Source: Chthoniobacteraceae bacterium (GTDB taxonomy: Bacteria > Verrucomicrobiota > Verrucomicrobiia > Chthoniobacterales > Chthoniobacteraceae). From it: 57,835 bases of DNA. The stretch's first letter is position 1; each line of letters begins with the position of its first letter. This document shows positions 1-8,842 of this stretch, piece after piece. The translations under genes and the position numbers were made by a program. The stretch lies in assembly GCA_028293625.1 (NCBI GenBank), contig JAQGOL010000001.1, forward strand, positions 1 to 57,835, read 5' to 3'. Under the pieces are notes generated by a model that ran no database searches, was not told the origin of the DNA, and saw only the letters and a program-made list of their open reading frames with translations.

Positions 1-2755
1 GCGCCATCGGATGTGGCCCCGTGGTGAGACCTGTGCCGCGGTAGTCAGCCTGAAGTCGTTCGCCCGCATTCATCGCATCAAGGGGCGAGGCGCTATTTTC
101 CGAAAGGCCGGCAAAAAGATCGTCTTCCGGGAGTTGCGTCTGTTCGATTTGCCAGAGCGCATCGCGGCGGTGTCCGGCCAGGGGATTTAATGCGCCGATT
201 TCGGCCAGGAGACGCAATTCGTCCTTATGCAATGGGACACGCGCTTTCAGATCGGTGATCGACTTAAAAGGCCGCTCCGACCGGCGGGCGAGAAGTTCTT
301 CGCCGCGTATTTGGGAAAGGCCTCGCACCAGACACAAGCCAAGCCGCAGGGCGCTATCGGCTTCCAAAAAACAGCGCCACTCTGACTGCACAATGCAGAC
401 CGGCCGGACCCGGATTTTATGGCGGCGCGCATCTTCAATGAGCGTGGCTGCGGAGTAGAATCCCATTGGCTGATTATTGAGCAGGCTGGCAAAAAATTCG
501 GCGCCCCGATGCACCTTCAGCCAGGCGCTGCCATAAGCCAGGATCGCAAAGCTGATCGCGTGCGACTCGGGAAATCCGTAAAGGGCAAAAGAACCGACCG
601 ACTTGGCGATCCGTTCAATGACATGTTGGGCAATCCCTTTTTGCGCCATGCGTTCACATAATTTGAGAGTTACTCTGGCCATCCGCTCCGGGGAGCGATG
701 AAAGCTCAGGGCGCGCCGCAACTCCTCGGCTTCACTTCCGGTAAAGTCGCCCATGACCATCGCGATTTTAAGGAGTTGCTCCTGAAAAAGCGGGACTCCA
801 AGTGTGCGTTCAAGCACGGGTATAAGACGTTCATCATCATATTGCGCAGGTTCTTTGCCGGTGCGGCGCGCCAGATAAGGATGAACGAGGTCGCCCTGGA
901 TCGGGCCGGGCCGGATGATGGCCACCTCAATGCAGACATCGTAAAAACAGCGGGGCTGCATCCGGGGAAGGGTGGCCATTTGCGCGCGGCTTTCGATTTG
1001 AAAAACGCCGATCGTATCGGCCGCGCACATCAGGTCGAAAACGGCGGAGTCATCCTTTGGAATGGTGGCCAGGTCGACGGGGCAACCCCGCTGGCTGCAG
1101 AGCTCCACGGTATCCTGAAGCACCGACATCATTCCCAGCCCAAGGAGATCGACCTTGATGATGCCGAGGCTATCGCAATCTTCCTTGTCCCATTGCGCCA
1201 CGCTGCGGTCCGGCATGGAAGCGTTCTCGAGCGGCACGATGGAGCTGAGTTTCTCTTTGCAAATAATCATGCCGCCCGAGTGCTGGCCAAGGTGCCGGGG
1301 CAGACCGTAAATGGATTGGTAAAGGGAAAGAAAAGCCGGCGTGCGCGGATGCTCGGGCGGGATGCCGGCCTCAATCAACTGGGCTTCCAAAGGGAGCGTG
1401 TGCGGATAGTCGCCGCTTGAGAAAAGTGCGCTGAACCGTTCAATGAGCGACTCGGGAAAGTTGAGCGCCTTGCCGATTTCCCGCGCCGCGCTGCGTCCCC
1501 GGTAAGTAATGACATTGGCGGTCATGGCGGCCCCGTGCCGGCCATAGCGCCGATAGACTTCCTGAATGACGCTTTCCCTGCGATGCCCGCTTGGCAGGTC
1601 AAGATCGATGTCGGGCCAGCTTGTGCGGCCTTCGCTTAAAAAACGCTCAAAGAGCAATTTGCATTCAACCGCATCGACCGCAGTGATTCCCAAACAATAA
1701 CAGACCGCGCTGTTTGCCGCGCTGCCGCGTCCCTGGACGAGGATGTTTTGACTGCGGCAAAAATTCACCAGATCCCAAACGATGAGGAAATAACCGGCGA
1801 AATTAAGGCGATTGATCAGCTCGAGCTCGTGCCGAAGCTGGCGAAGCACGTTACGCGGAATGCGTTTGCCATAACGCCGATGAGCGCCTTCCAGAGTGGC
1901 ATATCGAAGGAAATCGGCCTGGGAACTATCGTCTGGGGTGTCGTAATGCGGGAATTGGTAACCGAGGTTTTCGAGGGAAAAAGTAAGCCGTTCCGCCAGG
2001 CTCACAGTATTGGAAATGGCTTCGGGATAATCGGGGAAAAGGGTCCCCATTTCGATACCCGATTTAAGGCGCCGTTCGCTGTTTGGACTTAGGAGCAGGC
2101 CTGCCTCGTCGAGATGGGTATGGGCGCGCAAACAGGCGAAAACATCGAGCACCTGGCGCCCTTGAGCCGTGGCATAAAGGACTCCATTGGTGGCAAGAAG
2201 CGGGAGTCCGCGTCGGCGGCCAAGTGCCGCGAGCTGGTGCAATACCCGATTTTCTCCACGAATAAGATGGCGTTGGAGTTCCAAAAACACGTTGCCCGGG
2301 CCGAACAGGCGGCTGAGTTTTTGAAGCACTGCGTCCGCTTCGGATGGCCCAATTTGAAAGGCGCGGCGCAACGGCCCTTCTTCGTCGCCGGTCAGTGCGA
2401 TAAGGCCTTCGCAAAATCCCGGCAATTCCTCCCACGCAATCGCGCATCCGCCCTTGGGCGCTCGCAAATGCGCAAGGGAAAGAAGCGTGCAAAGATTCCG
2501 GTAACCCCGTTCGTTTTCCACGAGCACGGGCAAGATAGTCCCATCCTCCATGGTCAGCTCGCAGCCGGTAATCGCACGCACTCCTTTTTCCCGGGCGGCG
2601 CTGGAAAAACGCGGGATGCCGTAAAAGCCGTTGCGATCACACACGGCAACGCTTTGAAGCCCGATTTGAAGGGCTCTCTCCGCAAGATGTTCAGGAAGCG
2701 ATGCGCCCCGCAAAAAGCTGTAAGCGGTGCGTGCGTGAAGCTCAACGTAGTTCAT
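1..2755 (-). CDS. dnaE2: Error-prone DNA polymerase DnaE2 (ImuC), C terminus cut by window edge
   Basis: Catalytic subunit of the ImuA-ImuB-DnaE2 mutasome, a C-family polymerase that copies past DNA lesions during the SOS response. The frame runs unbroken from ATG 2755 off the left edge: 918 codons are visible and roughly the last 130-180 residues of a normal DnaE2 are missing. The protein opens with MNYVELHARTAYSFLRGAS, the family N terminus and start of the PHP domain. The palm aspartates are present in PDIDLD (D382, D384) and KVDLLG (D536), so the enzyme looks active. At the edge the segment GTGLTTGPHPM matches the region ahead of the OB fold. The start lies 10 bp after the imuB stop, which puts it in one operon under the LexA box at 4977-4990. 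There is no sign of a frameshift. Confidence 0.95.
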   Translation of the reverse strand, partial: MNYVELHARTAYSFLRGASLPEHLAERALQIGLQSVAVCDRNGFYGIPRFSSAAREKGVRAITGCELTMEDGTILPVLVENERGYRNLCTLLSLAHLRAPKGGCAIAWEELPGFCEGLIALTGDEEGPLRRAFQIGPSEADAVLQKLSRLFGPGNVFLELQRHLIRGENRVLHQLAALGRRRGLPLLATNGVLYATAQGRQVLDVFACLRAHTHLDEAGLLLSPNSERRLKSGIEMGTLFPDYPEAISNTVSLAERLTFSLENLGYQFPHYDTPDDSSQADFLRYATLEGAHRRYGKRIPRNVLRQLRHELELINRLNFAGYFLIVWDLVNFCRSQNILVQGRGSAANSAVCYCLGITAVDAVECKLLFERFLSEGRTSWPDIDLDLPSGHRRESVIQEVYRRYGRHGAAMTANVITYRGRSAAREIGKALNFPESLIERFSALFSSGDYPHTLPLEAQLIEAGIPPEHPRTPAFLSLYQSIYGLPRHLGQHSGGMIICKEKLSSIVPLENASMPDRSVAQWDKEDCDSLGIIKVDLLGLGMMSVLQDTVELCSQRGCPVDLATIPKDDSAVFDLMCAADTIGVFQIESRAQMATLPRMQPRCFYDVCIEVAIIRPGPIQGDLVHPYLARRTGKEPAQYDDERLIPVLERTLGVPLFQEQLLKIAMVMGDFTGSEAEELRRALSFHRSPERMARVTLKLCERMAQKGIAQHVIERIAKSVGSFALYGFPESHAISFAILAYGSAWLKVHRGAEFFASLLNNQPMGFYSAATLIEDARRHKIRVRPVCIVQSEWRCFLEADSALRLGLCLVRGLSQIRGEELLARRSERPFKSITDLKARVPLHKDELRLLAEIGALNPLAGHRRDALWQIEQTQLPEDDLFAGLSENSASPLDAMNAGERLQADYRGTGLTTGPHPMA

Positions 2756-2765
2756 TGCGCCGCGC

Positions 2766-4226
2766 CTAATCGTAGATGCCTTCCAGAAACCATGCGCCGT
2801 CTTCTTCATAAATGCGGCAGAGCACGCTTTCGTGCAGTTGCACATCCCACTCGTTGTGGCTCCAGGGCGCTCCATTCCACCAATTGCCAGAAAGGCGTAT
2901 CGGCCCAAAAGAATCGATAATGGCGCCGCTCACTTCCACGCTCTGTAAAAATACGGGCCGCTTTTTAAAAAGAACCTGCGCGGGCCGGGCGGGGCGAAAT
3001 CGGCGAAATGACAAACCGGCCATCGGCGCTTTGGTGGCGGATGGTTCAGCGGTGATTCTGCGCCGATCGGAAAGTTCTCCAAAGATGACGGGGCCGATGA
3101 AAAAAGCATCGGGCCGATGGGTCGAAAACAAATTCGGCGTGCCGACGTGGCCTTCGCCAAGGAGCGCGCCAAGGCGTGCGAGCGTTTCAAAAAACTGATT
3201 CGGATCACGCAACGCACTTTCAAAAAGTCCGAATTGCTGGCGCCATGGCCGGCTGGGAGTCGCTGTCAGGCGCAGCGAAATAATCGGATGTTCAGCGCGG
3301 AAATTTTCGAGATGTGTGTGAAGCATTCGAAAAAGCACATCCACATCGCAGGTGGGCGAGGGGATATCGAAGCGGCGTCGATAGAAGGCGCCGATTGTAA
3401 ACCCAAGGCGCAATTCAAGTTCCGATGCCACAAGCCAGGCCGTCTCCAAACGCAACGCGATCTGTTCCAAAAACCTGCGCAGGATAAAAAGGAGCGGCTC
3501 AAGGGTTTCAATTTCATTTTCAAACTCAATGCTTTCCTCAAAAATTTCCGGTGGCGGGATGCAGCGCAATGGCCGGTCAATGCGTCCCGATGCGCGGTCA
3601 AAAAAAGGAAGGATTTCCGCGCCAAGCCGTTCCGCAAGCGAGTCGCGCCCCAGGGCGACAAAATCGCCCAAAGTATGGATTCCCCATTTGCCAAGCACAC
3701 TGAGGAGATGCGGCGGGAGGGCAAGTATTTCAATGGGGACCGCGGCAAGGTCGCGTGCAGCGCGCACTTCGCGGCAGGAATCGGCACTTTGGGCGGCAAG
3801 CAACGCCAGATCGGCGTTGGGCGCGATCCCAAGCCGCGCACAAAGGTGCACCGCCGCCAGCTGCACAAGCGGACGCTTTTTCTGGCTCGCGGGCCACTCC
3901 GCATCCCAGCGCAATGTGCAGATTCCCGCGGCGGTTTCCTCCACAAACGGGGAAAAACTGCATGCACATTCTACCAATGCCGCCCGCGCTACCCGTTCTG
4001 CATCAGGGGATTGGATTTTTATGATCAGCCCATTGCAGCGCGCCACGGCCTGGGTAGGGGTCATGCCTTGAGTCACTCCGGCGGCATGCGCACTCGGCGT
4101 CATTTGCAAAATGCGCGTCTTCTTTTCCGCGATTAAAACCACGGTTTGCGCGCGCAGCTCAGGTGTGTTCCTCAGAACTGCCTGCAATGCAAAGTCCGGC
4201 ACAAAAATCACCGCATACAGATTCAT
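2766..4226 (-). CDS. imuB: ImuB, non-catalytic Y-family polymerase-like mutasome hub
   Basis: ImuB links the mutasome to the replication clamp and recruits DnaE2. The 486-residue protein has the Y-family fold pattern but lacks the catalytic acids: the N-terminal strand reads VIFVPDFALQ where an active DinB has D-x-D, and the usual S-x-D-E motif is replaced around SFSPFVEETAAG (residues 90-101). A helix-hairpin-helix-like region follows at about 165-200. QFGLF at residues 331-335 is a good clamp-binding motif. The C terminus ends GAWFLEGIYD, the usual ImuB tail. It lies between imuA (61 bp upstream) and dnaE2 (10 bp downstream), the standard order. Loss of the active site is normal for ImuB and does not mark a pseudogene. 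Confidence 0.93.
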   Translation of the reverse strand: MNLYAVIFVPDFALQAVLRNTPELRAQTVVLIAEKKTRILQMTPSAHAAGVTQGMTPTQAVARCNGLIIKIQSPDAERVARAALVECACSFSPFVEETAAGICTLRWDAEWPASQKKRPLVQLAAVHLCARLGIAPNADLALLAAQSADSCREVRAARDLAAVPIEILALPPHLLSVLGKWGIHTLGDFVALGRDSLAERLGAEILPFFDRASGRIDRPLRCIPPPEIFEESIEFENEIETLEPLLFILRRFLEQIALRLETAWLVASELELRLGFTIGAFYRRRFDIPSPTCDVDVLFRMLHTHLENFRAEHPIISLRLTATPSRPWRQQFGLFESALRDPNQFFETLARLGALLGEGHVGTPNLFSTHRPDAFFIGPVIFGELSDRRRITAEPSATKAPMAGLSFRRFRPARPAQVLFKKRPVFLQSVEVSGAIIDSFGPIRLSGNWWNGAPWSHNEWDVQLHESVLCRIYEEDGAWFLEGIYD

Positions 4227-4287
4227 GGCCGCGCGGTTTGAAGCTCCGGAGAAGAAGCCTTCTTAATGCCTTTAAAAAGAAAAGGAT

Positions 4288-4953
4288 TCATACGGCCGCC
4301 TCCATCTGTTCTGTCCAGCGGGTCGCGGAACGTTTCCGGGAAATACTCAAACTCAGCTGCGGCAGGAGAACCTCCTGTTCGTCATCAAGGGATGCGAGTT
4401 TGAAATGGCCTTCCAATAGAAGCCGGACATCGGCGCACATAATAAGAGGACGCGGGGTCAGCGCTACCAATGCAACCGACGTTGGCTCAATGGCGCGCTG
4501 GAGCCGATACCAGTTTGAAGAGGAAATGGCGGCCAGCTCGGTGGCCGGGTTGCCGCGCAGATCCAAAAAAAGGAGCGGCAGATTGCCGTCGCGTAACAAC
4601 AAATCGACGCTGCGAATGGCATCCCCTGCCTTTTTACACCGGATCCAAAGCAGATTTTTGAGCATCTGCGCGCCTGCGGATTGGGGGTCAAAGGAGTCAC
4701 TTCCATCAATCAGCGCCGACCAGCGCCCTTCTTTGGCCGCGTGGCGCAGGATGGTGCGCATTAAAAAAGACGCGCCGCTGGTTTTTGCCTCGCAGGTCAA
4801 TTCCACAATCCCGCCCTTCCACAGCCCGCCTGCGAGCAGCTTATCGAGCGAAGGGACCCCTGTTTCCAGATAAGCACGGTGCTGCGCAGGCGGCGCGGAG
4901 AGGTGCTGCTGAATGCGGGCACGCAGCTCGATGAGTTTTGAACTCTTGGACAT
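4288..4953 (-). CDS. imuA: ImuA, RecA/SulA-like mutasome component
   Basis: First gene of the damage-inducible mutasome operon; ImuA proteins are RecA-like and are needed with ImuB for DnaE2-dependent mutagenesis. The core contains GVPSLDKLLAGGLWKGGIVE (RecA-like start of the fold), then a degenerate nucleotide loop CEAKTSGASF, and a strand LPLLFLDLRG. The longest frame begins at a GTG at 4983, but that codon lies inside the LexA operator, so it cannot be the natural start. ATG 4953 (MSKSSK, 221 residues) is chosen; ATG 4965 (MLSC) is possible. No Shine-Dalgarno is seen. It is about the usual ImuA length (220-270). Function is inferred from position in the imuA-imuB-dnaE2 order as much as from sequence. 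Confidence 0.85.
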   Translation of the reverse strand: MSKSSKLIELRARIQQHLSAPPAQHRAYLETGVPSLDKLLAGGLWKGGIVELTCEAKTSGASFLMRTILRHAAKEGRWSALIDGSDSFDPQSAGAQMLKNLLWIRCKKAGDAIRSVDLLLRDGNLPLLFLDLRGNPATELAAISSSNWYRLQRAIEPTSVALVALTPRPLIMCADVRLLLEGHFKLASLDDEQEVLLPQLSLSISRKRSATRWTEQMEAAV

Positions 4954-4976
4954 GCAAGAGAGCATACTGGAAAATA

Positions 4977-4990
4977 TGTTCACTTGAACA
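4977..4990 (-). promoter_or_regulatory. LexA operator (SOS box) of the imuA-imuB-dnaE2 operon
   Basis: Perfect palindrome TGTTCACTTGAACA, that is TGTTC-N4-GAACA, the LexA motif I recall for Verrucomicrobia. It lies 12-25 bases ahead of the imuA ATG at 4965 and next to a possible -10 element (TATTTT on the minus strand, 4976-4971), so a bound repressor would block the promoter. The role as SOS operator is inferred from motif and position. Confidence 0.85.
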
Positions 4991-5183
4991 CATTTCCATT
5001 GTTTCCATTCACAACACGCCCTTTTGGCGCATCCTGGCGGATGCGCCCCCTCAATGATTCGGGTTTCCTTTCATTCCCATTCAAAGAGCCCGTCCATGCA
5101 GTCTTTGATTTTTCGACTAGCTGTCCGTTCGTTTGTGGGTTGATGATGCATCACCCCGTCTTTCCACGTCTCGTTCCCCATTT

Positions 5184-6497
5184 ATGAATACCACACGCCG
5201 GTCCTTTATTAAATCTTCCGCGGCAGCTGTTTTAGGATTTCCCGCTTTTGTCCGGGCCGCCAACCTGAATTCCACCTTGCAAGTTGCCGTGGTCGGCTGC
5301 AGCGGCCAGGGATTGTCCGATCTTATGCAGATTGGGTCACATCCAAAAGTGAAGTTCACCGGATTTTGCGATGTGGATACCGCGCGTTTTGGCGGCGTGG
5401 ACGCAAAGTTCCCCGGGGTGGCGCATTTTCAGGATTTCCGTGAAATGTTCAGTTTATTGGGCGATAAATTTGATGCGCTGCAAGTCTCCACGCCCGACCA
5501 CATGCATGCCTTCATATCGTTGGATGCAATGCGGCTTGGCAAACATGTCTATTGCCAGAAGCCGCTTACTCATACGGTGTGGGAAGCCCGCCAGATGCGG
5601 TTGCAGGCAGCCAAATCAAAGGTGATTACTCAAATGGGCAACCAGATCCATTCCGATTCAACCTATCGGACCGGAGTAAAGCTCTTGCGCGACGGGGTTA
5701 TCGGCAAGATCAAGGAAGTTCACTCCTGGCAGGGCAATCACGGCAACGGGAATACCAGGCTGACTGCGCTGCCGCCGTCGGGGCCCGTCCCCGAGTCTTT
5801 GAATTGGGATGCGTGGCTGGGCGTGGCCGCGCTGCGCGATTTTGCTCCCGATGCCTATCATCCTTTCAAGTGGCGGGACTGGCAGGAATTCGGCGGCGGC
5901 ACGATGGGCGATTTTGCCTGCCATATCTTTGATCCTGTTTTTACCGCGCTTGAACTTACCGCGCCCCTGACTATTCACGCCGAAAACGAGGGGCTTAATT
6001 CGCAAACATGGCCTTTCGCGGAGACTATTAGTTATCTCTTTCCCGGCACTGCATTTACCGCGGGTAAAACCATCCCGGTTATTTGGTACGATGGAGGACG
6101 CAAGCCTGACATTTCACTTGCACAGATGCCAGCGGACAAGGTGCTTCCCTCCGCAGGTTCCCTCTTTATAGGAGAAGGAGGAGTGCTCATCCTGCCGCAT
6201 TACGCGATGCCGCAGCTTTATCCGCAGGAGAAGTTTGAGGCCTTCAATAAAGTAGCCGGCGCCAATCACTACCACGCCTGGGTTGATGCAGTCATTGAAG
6301 GGAAACAGACGACTGACAGCTTTGAGTACGCCGGCCCGCTAACCGAGGCGGTGCAGCTTGGCAACGTGGCTACAAGAACTCCCGGGGTTACCCTGCAATG
6401 GGACGCTGCCACAATGCGAATCCCCAATCAGCCCGAAGCGGAGCGATTGCTTACAAAACAATACCGCGAAGGATGGAAGATTGCCGCCGTGGAGTAG
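5184..6497 (+). CDS. Tat-exported Gfo/Idh/MocA family oxidoreductase
   Basis: NAD(P)-dependent sugar-type dehydrogenase acting outside the cytoplasm; substrate unknown. The chosen start (ATG 5184, 437 aa) gives a textbook twin-arginine signal, TRRSFIK, followed by AAAVLGFPAFVRAA; the longer frame from 5133 would bury this signal, so it is rejected. A Rossmann strand follows (LQVAVVGCSGQG, about residues 33-44). The usual E-K-P catalytic motif appears as CQKP, with glutamine replacing glutamate, a variant I have seen in Planctomycetes and Verrucomicrobia members. The C-terminal half has the family features, including GGGTMGDFACHIFDP and NHYHAWVDAV. These genes are often numerous in PVC genomes and linked to polysaccharide use, but nothing nearby points to a substrate. 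It converges with the next gene with a 9-bp gap. Confidence 0.9.
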   Translation: MNTTRRSFIKSSAAAVLGFPAFVRAANLNSTLQVAVVGCSGQGLSDLMQIGSHPKVKFTGFCDVDTARFGGVDAKFPGVAHFQDFREMFSLLGDKFDALQVSTPDHMHAFISLDAMRLGKHVYCQKPLTHTVWEARQMRLQAAKSKVITQMGNQIHSDSTYRTGVKLLRDGVIGKIKEVHSWQGNHGNGNTRLTALPPSGPVPESLNWDAWLGVAALRDFAPDAYHPFKWRDWQEFGGGTMGDFACHIFDPVFTALELTAPLTIHAENEGLNSQTWPFAETISYLFPGTAFTAGKTIPVIWYDGGRKPDISLAQMPADKVLPSAGSLFIGEGGVLILPHYAMPQLYPQEKFEAFNKVAGANHYHAWVDAVIEGKQTTDSFEYAGPLTEAVQLGNVATRTPGVTLQWDAATMRIPNQPEAERLLTKQYREGWKIAAVE

Positions 6498-6506
6498 CTT
6501 GCCTGC

Positions 6507-6932
6507 TCACTGACCACCTAGGATGTTAGGCGGCATCACGAGGTTCGCGTTGGTATTAAAATCGAGCCTCGGGATGATCCACTCGGTGCCGGGCTTGTAA
6601 CAGTCAAAAGACATCCATGCCGCGCCCTTCTCAAATTTCGCGACCGCATAAACGCGGCGGGTTGAGGGGGAGAGTGCGATGGCACGAATGATTTCATAAC
6701 CGATCATTCGTCCGAACACGGACTGCACTTTTCCCATGCGCCTTACCACCTGGTCTTGCAGGTCGTCCTCGGATTCAATCGCCGATCCTGAAAGCCAGGC
6801 GTTGAAAGCCGCCAGCGAGCCATGTTTTTGGTACTCATCAAAACCTCTTGCAACCACTTCCGGGACAACGGCTTCCGCGGCGTGCGAAAGCGATGAGAAT
6901 AAGACGATAAAGAGAGAGAGAATCAACTTCAT
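6507..6932 (-). CDS. Small secreted protein of unknown function
   Basis: The product (141 aa) begins with a clear Sec signal peptide, MKLILSLFIVLFSSLSHAAEA, with probable cleavage after SHA. The mature part of about 120 residues starts with a helical segment (FDEYQKHGSLAAFNAWL) and then a beta-rich region (RVYAVAKFEKGAAWMSFDCY). It has one cysteine and no lipobox. I do not recognise a family. The start ATG 6932 is supported by the signal peptide; there is no Shine-Dalgarno. It is transcribed away from the 330-bp gap and converges with the oxidoreductase. Confidence 0.7.
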   Translation of the reverse strand: MKLILSLFIVLFSSLSHAAEAVVPEVVARGFDEYQKHGSLAAFNAWLSGSAIESEDDLQDQVVRRMGKVQSVFGRMIGYEIIRAIALSPSTRRVYAVAKFEKGAAWMSFDCYKPGTEWIIPRLDFNTNANLVMPPNILGGQ

Positions 6933-7262
6933 AGGGATTAGGGTTAAGCATTTAAGCTAACGGACCACTCCCAAAATTGAAACCGTCCTGTTTGAAAAAG
7001 CCTGAATGAGTCAACCACTCTTCTGGCTCGTATCCGAACATGTAGACCGGCCTTGCTGCACGGATCCCCGAGCCGGACTCTCGACCTGAATCAAGTTCGC
7101 CGCCTACTTATCGAGCACGCCGAACTCATTCATTTTTGTTGTTGACTTTATGATCCAAGACGATTCGGCTCCGGCTGAAACGCGCTGGTTAAGTGATTTG
7201 TAAGAGCCTGAAAATAAGGTGATTGTGAAACTGTTTGTGGCCGGTTTATCTATCCAATTTCC
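6933..7262. other. Divergent intergenic region, no gene seen
   Basis: This 330-bp stretch separates two divergent genes and should carry both promoters. I see no open frame with support, no tRNA-like fold and no strong palindrome. A weak promoter candidate for the downstream operon is TTGTGA (7223-7228), an 18-base spacer and TATCTA (7247-7252), which would start transcription almost at the ATG at 7263. Confidence in that promoter is low. Confidence 0.4.
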
Positions 7263-8033
7263 ATGGCTCCGGGTTTTGTTGACAGTGCCCGGCCGCGAGT
7301 TAGGCTAGGCGCCGAATTGAAAACTAATCACGCAGTCGCGCTGGGGACGATTCTCCTTTGGGCGGTGATGACATTCTCTCTCGGCGCTGCCGAATCGGAG
7401 AAACCGCCGGGTATTGGTTTGACGATAGTCTATGATACCTCCGGCAGTATGAAGGAGGCTGTCGTGGCGAGTGATGGAAAGCGTGTTCCAAAGTTTCAGA
7501 TCGCGAACCGCGCTTTGCTAAGCGTGGTCGACAAGTTGGAAGCCTTTCAGAAGAGCAACCCCGCTCAATTACTTCGCACAAGCCTTGTTATTTTCTCAAG
7601 AGAGAGCGGCCGCGTTGTTGTTCCTTTGGAGAACTTCGATCCCAAGCTATTTCGGACATGGATTCAGGGATTTGGCGTGCCTGATGGCGCGACTCCTTTA
7701 GGCGCTGCGATGCGTGTGGCTGCTCAACCGCTTCTTGATGGAAAGTTGCCGCGCTCGCATATCCTCGTTATCACAGACGGCGCAAACACAGTTGGTCCTG
7801 ATCCGGCCGCAGTCATTCCAGCCCTTCTTGCGGCGGCATCCGCGAGCGGCATCGGACTTAATATTCACTTTATCGCGTTCGATGTAGAGGCACGCGTGTT
7901 TGAACCGCTTAAGAAGCTGAATGTGACATTGCTCTCGGCTTCAAACGAAAAGCAGTTGGATGCGCAGCTTACATTGATCCTGGAGAGGAAAATCCTTCTT
8001 GAGGACGAGGAGACGCGGCCAGGGAAGCCGTAG
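7263..8033 (+). CDS. Exported von Willebrand factor A (vWA) domain protein
   Basis: First gene of a seven-gene envelope operon. The vWA fold is a metal-dependent protein-binding module. Its MIDAS motif is complete: DTSGS (D58, S60, S62 counted from ATG 7263), a threonine in DGATPLG, and TDGAN. Before it sits a hydrophobic export segment, LGTILLWAVMTFSLGAAES. The first 18 residues fit poorly as a signal peptide; an in-frame TTG at 7317 (giving KTNHAVALG) would give a cleaner one, so the start is uncertain. The protein probably works outside the inner membrane as an adaptor. The gap to the PspA gene is 36 bp. The partner is unknown. Confidence 0.8.
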   Translation: MAPGFVDSARPRVRLGAELKTNHAVALGTILLWAVMTFSLGAAESEKPPGIGLTIVYDTSGSMKEAVVASDGKRVPKFQIANRALLSVVDKLEAFQKSNPAQLLRTSLVIFSRESGRVVVPLENFDPKLFRTWIQGFGVPDGATPLGAAMRVAAQPLLDGKLPRSHILVITDGANTVGPDPAAVIPALLAAASASGIGLNIHFIAFDVEARVFEPLKKLNVTLLSASNEKQLDAQLTLILERKILLEDEETRPGKP

Positions 8034-8069
8034 TCGGCTACCGATCTATTTCACCTAACTACCACAACT

Positions 8070-8825
8070 ATGTTCAGAGCCATCAAAAGAATATTCATCT
8101 ACCTCGGGCTGTTAGCCGAGAAAGCCACGGAGAACGATGCGGTTAATCAAGCTGTCGTGGAGCGCGGGATTCGTGATGCGAAGGTTAAAGCGGACAAGGC
8201 TCATTACGCCAACGGTCAGCTGGCCAGTCAAATTGCAGTGCTAAGGGACCAGGTTAAACGGCAGATGCGCCAACGCGACGAGCTTCAGGGGATGTTGCAG
8301 GCAGCCGCGGCTGCAAATGATGAGGCGAATGGTGCCCATTACGCCGAGGAATTGGCCACCATGGATCAGGATATTGCCGATAACGAAGGGCAGCTCAAAA
8401 GTTTGGAGGAGCTTTACCACCAAAATACTCAGATCATCGCGCAGAGCCTCCGGGAAATTCAGAAATTCCAGCGCGAGTTTGAGACTGTCAAAGCGCGTGT
8501 CGCCGTGGGGCGTTCCCTTGAAAATCTTGCCGGCCTCATGAAAGGCTCAATCACCGAGCTTCAGGGCATGATGGGAGATGATCTTTCCCAGTCGATGCAA
8601 CAGTTGCGCCAGAGTGCTGCCGTCGGTGAGGGGCAGATGCGTGCCACCTTCGATCTTGCCAGGGAAATGGGCTCAAACGTCCAGCGTAAACAGGAGATGA
8701 AGCAGGCGCGCGGCGCCGCGCTTTTTCAGGAGTATAAAAAGAAGATGGGGCTCGTTCAGGGCGACGCCGCACCATCCACGGAGTCTGCTGCGCCGGTTGA
8801 GCAGCGACAGAAAATCGCGGAATAA
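8070..8825 (+). CDS. PspA/IM30 (Vipp1) family membrane-binding protein
   Basis: Long, charged helical protein (251 aa) with almost no breaks between residues 25 and 220, as expected for the PspA/IM30 family, bacterial relatives of ESCRT-III that polymerise on the inner membrane and stabilise or remodel it. The N-terminal amphipathic helix MFRAIKRIFIYLG fits the membrane-inserting helix 0. The tail (residues 228-251) is polar and probably disordered. PspA is normally controlled by PspF or a two-component system; none is next to it. Here the neighbours are an ABC importer and a AAA+ ATPase, unlike the classical psp operon, so I do not assign the pspA symbol. The following gene starts 17 bp downstream. 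Confidence 0.85.
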   Translation: MFRAIKRIFIYLGLLAEKATENDAVNQAVVERGIRDAKVKADKAHYANGQLASQIAVLRDQVKRQMRQRDELQGMLQAAAAANDEANGAHYAEELATMDQDIADNEGQLKSLEELYHQNTQIIAQSLREIQKFQREFETVKARVAVGRSLENLAGLMKGSITELQGMMGDDLSQSMQQLRQSAAVGEGQMRATFDLAREMGSNVQRKQEMKQARGAALFQEYKKKMGLVQGDAAPSTESAAPVEQRQKIAE

Positions 8826-8842
8826 CCCTCACCAAACTAACC

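Noticed and set aside
698-2920. Long plus-strand open frames opposite dnaE2 (698-1420, 1748-2092, 2114-2920)
   Set aside because: They are in the mirror register of dnaE2, have no family features and are broken into pieces, while the minus strand carries one continuous polymerase frame with all motifs.
2766-4226. ImuB as an inactivated pseudogene polymerase
   Set aside because: Loss of catalytic acids is the normal state of ImuB; the clamp-binding QFGLF and C-terminal tail are intact.
4984-5187. Plus-strand 67-codon frame between imuA and the oxidoreductase
   Set aside because: It lies in the promoter region, has no ribosome site or recognisable sequence, and overlaps the true Tat-signal start at 5184.
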